The notes below the pieces were generated by a model that was given only the letters and a program-made list of their open reading frames with translations, was not told the DNA's origin and did no database searches. From an uncultured Bacteroidales bacterium (GTDB lineage: Bacteria > Bacteroidota > Bacteroidia > Bacteroidales > Paludibacteraceae), in NCBI GenBank assembly GCA_902798965.1, contig CADBYS010000024.1, positions 1 through 51,626 on the forward strand: a stretch of DNA of 51,626 nucleotides. Direction: 5' to 3'. Of the stretch, positions 33,628 to 41,514 are shown in pieces. Positions within the stretch are counted from its first letter, which is position 1. Every line of letters starts with the position of its first letter. The position numbers and the translations under genes were made by a program.

Positions 33628-34395
33628 ATGAAAAACACAAAACTTTGGCGCGCCTTAGGTCGCAATACATTGATTTCGATTGTTCTGTTCGCAGCCTTGT
33701 TAGGGCTGTTGTGGTTGGCGGAGATGCTGTTTCCGTCGGTTACTTTGCTCAAGTGGCATGATGCAGCCTGGGTGGTAGGTATACCTGCCTCGGTCATTGG
33801 CGTGGCGTATATCCTGACGGTACGTGACCCGCAGAACTATACCGGATTCTATGCCGGTATCATCATGTCTGTATTGTTGGGCATACAATTCTTGCTGCAA
33901 GAGCCCAAAGGTATCGATAGCGCGTTCTTGTTCTTCTTTGTGTTTATACCCTTCCAGCTGATGTCTATCTATAAGTGGAGTAGGAACAAAGACGACGGCG
34001 GCGCCAGCTTCGAGCCGAAGTTTCTGGATACGCCGCGACTGATGTTGTCGGTAGCTTTGTTAGTGTTCATCACTTTGGGCGATTATATCCTCGTAACCTA
34101 CGCATTCCAGCGCAACGGATTACTGGATAATGTACTCATCAAACTATTGAGCGGTTTGCTGATCTCGTCGTCGTTCCTGGCCAACTACTGGCTCATCTAC
34201 CGCAAGACGGATTCCTGGATATACTGGATCATCTATAGCCTGGCAGGAATCGGTCTGTTTATCATCATCCGCAATCCGTTCTCTATTGTGCTGTTCACGT
34301 TCTTCCTGGTGATCAACGGATCGGCAGGTTGGGCATGGCTGAAGATGACAACGCCCGAGAATATGGGGTGGTTGAGCAGAAAAAATAATTGGTAA
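33628..34395 (+). CDS. PnuC-like integral membrane protein
   Basis: 255 residues from the ATG at 33628. Seven to eight membrane helices. N-Y-W-L-I-Y-R-K-T-D-S-W-I-Y-W-I (~195-210) resembles the W-x-x-Y-x-x-x-E-x-W signature of PnuC nicotinamide-riboside or vitamin transporters, but the glutamate is replaced by aspartate and the rest is diverged. Sits between trxB and trpB. I am fairly sure it is a membrane protein, less sure of the transport role. Confidence 0.6.
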   Translation: MKNTKLWRALGRNTLISIVLFAALLGLLWLAEMLFPSVTLLKWHDAAWVVGIPASVIGVAYILTVRDPQNYTGFYAGIIMSVLLGIQFLLQEPKGIDSAFLFFFVFIPFQLMSIYKWSRNKDDGGASFEPKFLDTPRLMLSVALLVFITLGDYILVTYAFQRNGLLDNVLIKLLSGLLISSSFLANYWLIYRKTDSWIYWIIYSLAGIGLFIIIRNPFSIVLFTFFLVINGSAGWAWLKMTTPENMGWLSRKNNW

Positions 34396-34424
34396 GAAGT
34401 AAAAGGTAAAAAGTAAAATAATAG
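34396..34424 (+). repeat. Short heptad array AAGTAAA/AGGTAAA
   Basis: Three words with a 7-base period between the PnuC-like gene and trpB. Confidence 0.7.
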
Positions 34425-35747
34425 ATGCAGAAACGTTATTTATTGAATGAATCGGAGTTGCCGACACGTTGGTACAACATGTTGGCGGATATGCCCGTCA
34501 AACCTATGCCACCTATCCATCCTGGCACGAAAGAGCCGATGGATGTTGATGGCTTATCGCAGATCTTTGCCCGCGAGTGTGCCAAGCAGGAGCTCGACAC
34601 CGAGCATGTATGGATAGATATCCCCGAACCTGTTCTGGAGCAGTACAAGTATTACCGTGCCACGCCTCTGGTGCGTGCCCACGGATTAGAGCAGGCCTTG
34701 GGAACTCCCGCACATATCTACTTTAAGAACGAGAGTGTCAATCCTCTTGGTTCGCACAAGTTGAACTCCGCCATCCCGCAATGTTACTATTGCAAACAGG
34801 AAGGTGTGACGAACGTGACAACCGAGACCGGTGCGGGACAATGGGGCGCTGCGCTGAGTTATGCCGCGAAGATCTATGGCTTGGAGTGCGCCGTGTATCA
34901 GGTAAAGGTATCGATGCAGCAGAAACCGTATCGCTCAAGTATCATGCGTACGTTTGGCGCGACAGTTGTCGGTTCGCCCTCGATGAGTACGCGTGCAGGC
35001 AAGGATATCATCACCCGTGATCCGAATCATCCTGGTTCGTTGGGCACAGCCATCTCTGAGGCTATTGAGCTGGCAACAACCACGCCCAATTGCAAATACA
35101 CCTTGGGCTCGGTGCTGAATCATGTGGCGTTGCATCAGACAATCATTGGTCTGGAAGCCGAGAAACAGATGGCTATGGCGGGCGAGTACCCGGATGTGGT
35201 CATCGCTTGCTTTGGCGGTGGCAGTAACTTCGGTGGTTTGGCGTTCCCGTTCATGCGGCATAACCTGCACGATGGCAAAACCACGCGTTTCATAGCAGCC
35301 GAGCCGGATAGCTGTCCTAAGTTGACGCGTGGCGAGTTTCGCTACGACTTTGGCGATAGTGCCGGTTACACGCCGCTGCTGCCGATGTACACCTTAGGTC
35401 ATGACTTCAAGCCCGCAAATATTCATGCCGGCGGTTTGCGTTACCATGGTGCTGGCGTGATTGTCAGCCAGCTGCTTAAGGAAGGCATGATGCAAGGTGT
35501 GGATATCCCGCAACTCGAGACCTTTGAGTCTGCCACCTTGTTTGCTCGCACGGAAGGTATCATTCCTGCGCCGGAAAGTGCGCATGCCATAGCCGCCACG
35601 ATCCGTGAAGCCAAACGATGCAAACAGACCGGGGAAGAGAAGGTTATCCTATTCAACCTGAGCGGGCACGGCTTGATCGATATGGCGGCCTATGACCAGT
35701 ATAACAACGGCGACCTGATCAATTACGCTTACCAACCCGCCAAATAG
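34425..35747 (+). CDS. trpB: TrpB2-type tryptophan synthase beta-like protein
   Basis: 440 residues, the length of the TrpB2 class rather than the ~395 of TrpB1. PLP lysine K112 in N-P-L-G-S-H-K-L-N-S-A, phosphate loop C-F-G-G-G-S-N-F-G-G, and E-T-G-A-G-Q-W-G. The enzyme joins indole and serine to give tryptophan. No trpA or other trp genes are near, which is common for TrpB2; it may salvage indole or use another nucleophile. Confidence 0.9.
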   Translation: MQKRYLLNESELPTRWYNMLADMPVKPMPPIHPGTKEPMDVDGLSQIFARECAKQELDTEHVWIDIPEPVLEQYKYYRATPLVRAHGLEQALGTPAHIYFKNESVNPLGSHKLNSAIPQCYYCKQEGVTNVTTETGAGQWGAALSYAAKIYGLECAVYQVKVSMQQKPYRSSIMRTFGATVVGSPSMSTRAGKDIITRDPNHPGSLGTAISEAIELATTTPNCKYTLGSVLNHVALHQTIIGLEAEKQMAMAGEYPDVVIACFGGGSNFGGLAFPFMRHNLHDGKTTRFIAAEPDSCPKLTRGEFRYDFGDSAGYTPLLPMYTLGHDFKPANIHAGGLRYHGAGVIVSQLLKEGMMQGVDIPQLETFESATLFARTEGIIPAPESAHAIAATIREAKRCKQTGEEKVILFNLSGHGLIDMAAYDQYNNGDLINYAYQPAK

Positions 35748-35788
35748 TAAGAAATCCAAAATTTGAAATCATAAATTTGAAATCCTAA
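35746..35788 (+). repeat. Heptad array AATTTGA/AATCATA/AATCCTA
   Basis: Five words between trpB and the COG0523 gene; the last runs into the start codon. Confidence 0.85.
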
Positions 35789-36982
35789 ATGACCACAATA
35801 CCTGTATTATTACTGACCGGTTATCTTGGTAGTGGCAAGACGACGCTCCTGAACCGGATATTGAATAACCGTCGCGGCATAAAGTTTGCCGTGATTGTGA
35901 ACGACATAGGCGAGGTGAATATAGACGCCGACCTCATAGCCAAAGATGGCATCGTAGGGCAGAAAGACGATAGTCTGGTTGCCCTGCAAAACGGTTGTAT
36001 CTGTTGCACGCTTAAGATGGATCTGGTGCAGCAATTGAACGATATCACCTCGCTCAAAAAGTTCGATTACATCGTCATCGAGGCATCGGGAATTTGCGAG
36101 CCCGGGCCAATAGCGCAGACCATTTGTTCCATTCCCGAGATCGTTACGAACTACGCGGGGCATGACATGCCTCGTCTGGATTGTATTGTGACGGTAGTGG
36201 ATGCCTTGCGCATGCGCGACGAGTTCGGCTGTGGTGATGCTCTGCAAGAGGAGCATATAGGCGAGGAAGATATAGAGCGTCTGGTGATTGAGCAGATAGA
36301 GTTCTGCAACAAGATTCTGCTCAATAAGGCTTCGGAGATCAGCCCCCGTGAGTTGGATCATCTCACTGCCATCATCCGCGCCATACAGCCCAAAGCCGAG
36401 ATCATCCCCTGCGACTACGGCGATGTGGATTTCGACAAGATTCTCAACACTCATGCCTTTGACTTTGAGGAGGTTGCCACGAGTGCTGCTTGGGTGCATG
36501 AGGTCGAAGCCACTGACAACGACCACGATGAGCATGAGGAACATGAACATCATGAGCATCATCACCACGACCACGAGCATCATCACCATCATCACGACGA
36601 TGAGGGAGAAGCCGAGGAGTACGGCATTGGTACGTACGTGTATTTCCGCCGTCAGCCGCTGGACTTGAATAAGTTCGATGAGTTTGTGGCTCGTCATTGG
36701 CCGAAAAATGTGATTCGTGCCAAGGGAATGTGTTACTTTGAGGATGAGTTCGATATGTGCTATGTGTTCGAGCAAGCCGGTAAGCAGTTCAACCTCAAGC
36801 AAGCGGGACAGTGGTATGCCACGATGCCCGAGGAGGAACTCATGCTCATGGCTAAGCGCGAACCCGGCATACTCAACGGCTGGGATGAGCGCTACGGCGA
36901 CCGAATGCAGAAACTCGTGTTCATCGGTCAGCACCTGGACAAGCACGCCATCGCCGAGGCACTGGATGCCTGCTTGGCATAA
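35789..36982 (+). CDS. COG0523/CobW-family GTPase metallochaperone
   Basis: 397 residues. Walker A G-Y-L-G-S-G-K-T at 11-18, C-x-C-C metal motif at 70-73 (G-C-I-C-C-T), Walker B-like I-V-I-E-A-S-G, and N-K for guanine. Residues ~243-275 contain a dense His/Asp/Glu stretch (for example H-E-H-H-E-H-H-H-H-D-H-E-H-H-H-H-H-H), probably a zinc or nickel store. The C-terminal CobW domain carries the metal-dependent regulation. Such proteins insert zinc into client enzymes under scarcity; no Zur site is evident. The following isomerase-like gene could be a client, which is only a guess. Confidence 0.9.
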   Translation: MTTIPVLLLTGYLGSGKTTLLNRILNNRRGIKFAVIVNDIGEVNIDADLIAKDGIVGQKDDSLVALQNGCICCTLKMDLVQQLNDITSLKKFDYIVIEASGICEPGPIAQTICSIPEIVTNYAGHDMPRLDCIVTVVDALRMRDEFGCGDALQEEHIGEEDIERLVIEQIEFCNKILLNKASEISPRELDHLTAIIRAIQPKAEIIPCDYGDVDFDKILNTHAFDFEEVATSAAWVHEVEATDNDHDEHEEHEHHEHHHHDHEHHHHHHDDEGEAEEYGIGTYVYFRRQPLDLNKFDEFVARHWPKNVIRAKGMCYFEDEFDMCYVFEQAGKQFNLKQAGQWYATMPEEELMLMAKREPGILNGWDERYGDRMQKLVFIGQHLDKHAIAEALDACLA

Positions 36983-36991
36983 TCAAAGAAA

Positions 36992-37026
36992 CAAATCGTA
37001 CATCGTACATCCAAAAATCGTACATT
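36992..37026 (+). repeat. Heptad array ATCGTAC
   Basis: Four words with a 7-base period, ending at the start codon of the next gene. Confidence 0.85.
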
Positions 37027-38049
37027 ATGTTACATATATTATCATCATCCATGCACAGGGAAGATTTGAGTCTTCCGTTTGAGTTGCCCGAAGAGTGGCT
37101 GAGCAGTCACCAGTGTGTAGCCGTGCAAACCGGTGGCACCGAGGCATCGTTCGTGAACCTGGTAGAGAAAGGTAAGATCCATATGGATAAGCCTGTGTAT
37201 CTGCTTGCTTCGGGGCATAGCAACTCGCTTGCTGCGTCGCTGGAGATTCTGACGTGGATACTACAACACGACGGTTCGGGTAGGGTGATCACCTCGCCGG
37301 AGCAGATTAACGAGCCCATAGAGCAAGCCGAAGATGCGCCGGCACGTCTGGGTGTGATTGGCGAACCGTCAAGTTGGCTGATTGCCTCGCATGTGGATGA
37401 TGCGCGTGCGCTCAAACAGCTGAATGTGAAGCTCGTGCATATACCTATCACCGAAGTAACCTCGTTGGGCGAGGTGGATGGCGGTATGGAAGGCGCTGAG
37501 CGCATCTATATCCGCCTCAAGGAAATCGTCAGCCGCTATCAGTTGGATGGTTTGACACTCCGTTGCTTCGACCTGCTGACCACAGTCAAGAACACCGGCT
37601 GCGTGGCGCTGAGCAAACTCAATGACGAAGGCATACCTGCAGCCTGCGAGGGCGATGTGCCGCTGCTGCTGACGATGATGGTAGCCAAACATGAGTACAA
37701 TCAGATTGGATTCCAGGTCAACCCCGCCCGCATACAGCCGGATGGCAAGATGCTGTTTGCCCATTGTACCGTGCCGCTGAAGATGACCACGAGTCATGTC
37801 TATGACACCCATTTCGAGTCGGGCATCGGTGTGGGCATCCACGGCGAACTGCCACTGGGCAAGTACCGCCTGATGAAGATGTCGCCCGACCTCTCGTTCA
37901 TCATGGATGAGCCCGTAGAACTGATTGCCAACCAATATGAGCCCAACCTCTGCCGCACGCAGGTTTGGCTGCAAGCTACACCCGAGATGGCACGCGATAT
38001 GCTTACGCACCCGCTGGCTAACCACCATCTGCTCATTCGGGATTTATAA
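37027..38049 (+). CDS. L-fucose/L-arabinose isomerase-like protein
   Basis: 340 residues. The C-terminal half has the blocks of the FucI/AraA fold: N-T-G-C-V-A-L-S-K-L-N-D-E-G, then IPAACEGDV, and V-N-P-A-R-I. N-terminal V-Q-T-G-G-T-E fits the nucleotide-like domain. It is shorter than a true fucose isomerase (~590), as in the uncharacterised group of this superfamily. Substrate is unknown. Start at 37027 or 37051. Confidence 0.72.
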   Translation: MLHILSSSMHREDLSLPFELPEEWLSSHQCVAVQTGGTEASFVNLVEKGKIHMDKPVYLLASGHSNSLAASLEILTWILQHDGSGRVITSPEQINEPIEQAEDAPARLGVIGEPSSWLIASHVDDARALKQLNVKLVHIPITEVTSLGEVDGGMEGAERIYIRLKEIVSRYQLDGLTLRCFDLLTTVKNTGCVALSKLNDEGIPAACEGDVPLLLTMMVAKHEYNQIGFQVNPARIQPDGKMLFAHCTVPLKMTTSHVYDTHFESGIGVGIHGELPLGKYRLMKMSPDLSFIMDEPVELIANQYEPNLCRTQVWLQATPEMARDMLTHPLANHHLLIRDL

Positions 38050-38092
38050 TTCTTTGTAATTAGTTTAATTCGCTTAATTCGTGAACAATAAT

Positions 38093-40261
38093 ATGAAACT
38101 CAAACACATTCTAACTATGGCAGTACTTGCCTCGACGATGACGCTGAGCGCAGCGTCCGCTAACCCGTTCTTTGAGTACAAGAACTGGAAGACACCCCAC
38201 GGAACTTATCCGTTCAATGACATTCGTAACGAACATTATATGCCCGCCTTTGAGGAGGCTATGAAACGCGGTTTGGCGGAGATTGATGCCATCTGCAACA
38301 ACCCGGCTGCACCGACGTTTGCCAATACCATCGAGGCATACGAGAAGAGCGGCGAGATGCTGAGCATCGTCATCGGTTGCTTCTACAACCTCGCTTCGGC
38401 AGAGACCAACGACTCTATTCAGGCCATCCAGGTGGAACTGTCGCCGAAGATGAGCGAGTATAGTTCGACCATCCGACTCAACGAGAAGCTTTTTGCACGC
38501 ATCAAGACCGTGTATGACAATCGCGCGAAGCTTAAACTGAACAAGGAGCAGCAGAAGTTGCTCGACGATGTATATGAGTCGTTTGCCAACAACGGCGCAA
38601 ACCTCAGCCCCGAGGATAAGCAGACTTATCGCGAGTTGACAGCCAAACTGTCGATGCTGACGATGACCTTCGGGCAGAACGTGCTGAAGGCAACCAACGC
38701 TTGGACGATGCTCATCACGCGTGAGGAGGATCTGGCGGGACTCAACGACGATACGAAAACGATGCTCCGCGCCAATGCCGAGGCCAAGGGACTGCAGGGC
38801 TGGCTGCTGAACCTCAAGCCCACAACCTACATCCCCGTGATGCAAGATTGCGACAACCGCGACATCCGCCGCGAACTGTATATGGCGTACAATACGCGTA
38901 ACATCGGCGGCGAGTTCGACAATACGCAGATCATCATCGATATAGTCAATACTCGTCTGGCTTTGGCTAAGCTGTTCGACAAGTCGTGCTATGCCGACAA
39001 GTCGCTGCACAAGTCGATGGCAGAGAACAAGGAGAACGTGTATCGCTTGCTCGACCAGCTCCGCGACAACTACATGCCCGCAGCGCGCGAGGAGGTTAAG
39101 GAACTGCAAGACTATGCCGCTCAGCAAGGTCTGTATGCAACGCTCCAACCGTGGGATTGGAGCTACTACTCCAAGAAACTCAAGAACGACAAGTATGCTA
39201 TCAGCGACGATATCGTTCGTCCGTACTTCGAGCTCGAGGCAGTAAAGCAGGGTGTGTTTGGCTTGGCAAAACGCCTGTATGGCATCACGTTCAAGGAGAA
39301 CAAGAACATACAGGTGTATCACCCCGAAGTAACGGCGTACGAGGTGTACGACGAGAAGGGTAAGTTCTTGGCTGTGTATTATGCCGATTTCCATCCGCGG
39401 GATGGCAAGCGCGGCGGTGCGTGGATGAACGACTTCCAACCGCAATACATGCTCGGCAAGCAAGATCATCGTCCGCATATCGTGAACGTGATGAACTTCA
39501 CCAAGCCTGTGGTCGCAGCTGACGGCAGCGTAACCAAGCCTGCATTGTTCACCTACGACGAGGTGCGCACGTTTCTCCACGAATTCGGTCATGCCTTGCA
39601 TGGCATGCTTACGCGTTGCCAATACGCGTCGCTGAGTGGAACGAATGTGCCGCGCGACTTTGTTGAGCTGCCCTCGCAGTTCAACGAGAACTTCATCGAC
39701 GAGAAGGAGTTCCTGGATACATTTGCCAAACATTACGAGACCGGCGACAATATGCCCCAGGAGCTGATCGACAAGATCAAACGTTCCTCGAACTTCCACG
39801 CTGCCTATGCTTGCGTACGCCAACTCTCGTTCGGCTATCTCGACATGGCATGGCACACACTGGCAGAGCCGTTTGCTGTGCCTGCTAACCTGACGACCGA
39901 GGAGGCGGTTATTCGCTTTGGCAACGAGGCTATGGAGCAGGTTAGGGTATTGCCCAACGTGCCCGGCACACATATGGAAACAGCGTTCACGCATATCTTC
40001 TCCGGAGGTTATGCCGCAGGTTATTATGCCTACAAGTGGAGTGAACTGTTGGATGCCGATGCCTTTAGCGTATTCAAGGCGGCACAAGCCAAGAACGGTT
40101 CGATCTTCGACAAAAAGTCTGCCGAGCTGTTCCGCAAGCATATTCTGGAGCGCGGCGGTACAGAGAAGTCCGCTGACCTCTATCGCCGTTTCCGCGGAGG
40201 CGAACCTACCATCAATGCCCTGTTGGAGCGTGACGGAATAAAAGTTGTAGAAGTAAAATGA
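38093..40261 (+). CDS. M3-family peptidyl-dipeptidase (Dcp-like), exported
   Basis: 722 residues from the ATG at 38093, giving a signal peptide (M-K-L-K-H-I-L-T-M-A-V-L-A-S-T-M-T-L-S, cut after A-S-A). The zinc motif H496-E-F-G-H500 is followed by A-L-H-G-M-L as in thimet-type enzymes, and the downstream glutamate lies in the E-L-P-S-Q-F block. It cleaves dipeptides from the C-terminus of peptides, here in the periplasm. Its stop overlaps the next gene start (ATGA), suggesting joint translation. Confidence 0.93.
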   Translation: MKLKHILTMAVLASTMTLSAASANPFFEYKNWKTPHGTYPFNDIRNEHYMPAFEEAMKRGLAEIDAICNNPAAPTFANTIEAYEKSGEMLSIVIGCFYNLASAETNDSIQAIQVELSPKMSEYSSTIRLNEKLFARIKTVYDNRAKLKLNKEQQKLLDDVYESFANNGANLSPEDKQTYRELTAKLSMLTMTFGQNVLKATNAWTMLITREEDLAGLNDDTKTMLRANAEAKGLQGWLLNLKPTTYIPVMQDCDNRDIRRELYMAYNTRNIGGEFDNTQIIIDIVNTRLALAKLFDKSCYADKSLHKSMAENKENVYRLLDQLRDNYMPAAREEVKELQDYAAQQGLYATLQPWDWSYYSKKLKNDKYAISDDIVRPYFELEAVKQGVFGLAKRLYGITFKENKNIQVYHPEVTAYEVYDEKGKFLAVYYADFHPRDGKRGGAWMNDFQPQYMLGKQDHRPHIVNVMNFTKPVVAADGSVTKPALFTYDEVRTFLHEFGHALHGMLTRCQYASLSGTNVPRDFVELPSQFNENFIDEKEFLDTFAKHYETGDNMPQELIDKIKRSSNFHAAYACVRQLSFGYLDMAWHTLAEPFAVPANLTTEEAVIRFGNEAMEQVRVLPNVPGTHMETAFTHIFSGGYAAGYYAYKWSELLDADAFSVFKAAQAKNGSIFDKKSAELFRKHILERGGTEKSADLYRRFRGGEPTINALLERDGIKVVEVK

Positions 40262-41514
40262 TGCATATATCTGATCGCATAGCGCAAATATCCGCCTCGC
40301 CGACACTGGCGATGGCTGCCAAGGCTGCGGCAATGAAAGCAGCCGGTGTCAATATCCTGTCGATGTCGCTGGGCGAACCCGACTTCCCAACGCCGGCACA
40401 TGTCAAGCAAGCCGTGAAAGCTGCCGTGGATGCCGACATGTCGCATTACGGTCCTGTAGCCGGTACACCCGGGCTGCGGGCTGCCGCGGCTGCGTATATG
40501 TCAAGTTTCGTGGAGCGGAAGAGTGGGGATACCTTTGCTTCGGACGATATCCTTGTATCCGTGGGCGCTAAGCAGGCTATATGCAACGCCATCGAAACGC
40601 TCGTAGGAAAAGGCGATGAGGTTATTCTGCCTACGCCATGTTGGGTCAGCTACAGCGAGATGGTCAAATTAGCAGAAGGAACGCCCGTGTATGTGCGTAC
40701 GCGTATGGAAGATGATTTCTTGCTTACACCCGAGGCCTTGGAAACCGCCATTACGCCGCGCACGCGACTGCTCGTTATATGTACGCCGAACAATCCTACA
40801 GGCGCCGTGTATGACGCCGAACGCATCAGCCGCCTGGCGCAAGTATTGCTTCGCCATCCCAATATCGCCATCGTAGCCGATGAGATATACAATCAGATTT
40901 GTTATACGGGCACGTGCGCAACCTGGGCGGAACAGACTGAGTTGCTCGACCGAATGGTTCTGGTTAACGGCGTTAGTAAGGCGTTTGCCATGACGGGTTA
41001 TCGTATAGGTTGGCTGGCTTGTAAGGACAAATCGTTCATCAAGGCGTGCACGCGTCTGCAAGGACAGCAGATCACCTGCGCCACGATGGTTGCACAATCC
41101 GCAGCCGAGCAAGCTTTGCGCGGTGACTTAACATGCGTGCATGAGATGACACAAGCTTTTGAGAAGCGGCGTGACTTGATTATGCAACTCTCGCAAGATA
41201 TCCCGGGATGGAAAGTGCGTTGTCCGAAAGGGGCATTCTACCTCTTCCCCGATGTCACGGCGCTGTTCGGCAAGCATGCCGCTGCCGACAGTTCGTACGC
41301 ACAGCACAAGGCAGCCGAAGGAGTGGACGATCATACGCTCATTCGTTCGGCCGACGAACTGTGCGAATACCTGTTGCTCGATGGCTTGGTAGCCTGCGTA
41401 TCCGGATCGGCGTTTGGCGAAGATACATGTATCCGCCTGTCGTATGCCTGCTCCGAGCAGCAGATACGGGAAGCTATGCAACGAATACGTACGGCTATTC
41501 AACAACTCGTATGA
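40258..41514 (+). CDS. Class I aminotransferase (aspartate aminotransferase-like)
   Basis: 418 residues; starts at 40258 (or 40261, tandem ATG). PLP lysine K241 in N-G-V-S-K-A-F-A-M-T-G-Y-R-I-G-W, with N-N-P-T-G and the C-terminal arginine in C-I-R-L-S-Y-A. It resembles AspC of the I-gamma/beta type. Overlaps both neighbours by 4 bases in ATGA form, so a three-gene operon with the peptidase and surface-protein genes is likely. Confidence 0.9.
   Translation: MMHISDRIAQISASPTLAMAAKAAAMKAAGVNILSMSLGEPDFPTPAHVKQAVKAAVDADMSHYGPVAGTPGLRAAAAAYMSSFVERKSGDTFASDDILVSVGAKQAICNAIETLVGKGDEVILPTPCWVSYSEMVKLAEGTPVYVRTRMEDDFLLTPEALETAITPRTRLLVICTPNNPTGAVYDAERISRLAQVLLRHPNIAIVADEIYNQICYTGTCATWAEQTELLDRMVLVNGVSKAFAMTGYRIGWLACKDKSFIKACTRLQGQQITCATMVAQSAAEQALRGDLTCVHEMTQAFEKRRDLIMQLSQDIPGWKVRCPKGAFYLFPDVTALFGKHAAADSSYAQHKAAEGVDDHTLIRSADELCEYLLLDGLVACVSGSAFGEDTCIRLSYACSEQQIREAMQRIRTAIQQLV

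Noticed and set aside
38111-40333. 740-codon open frame on the strand opposite the M3 peptidase gene, and other long antisense frames (e.g. 35810-36946, 4685-5713)
   Set aside because: The plus-strand genes have clear catalytic motifs. The antisense frames lie exactly over them, have no recognisable domain and arise from codon bias at moderate GC.
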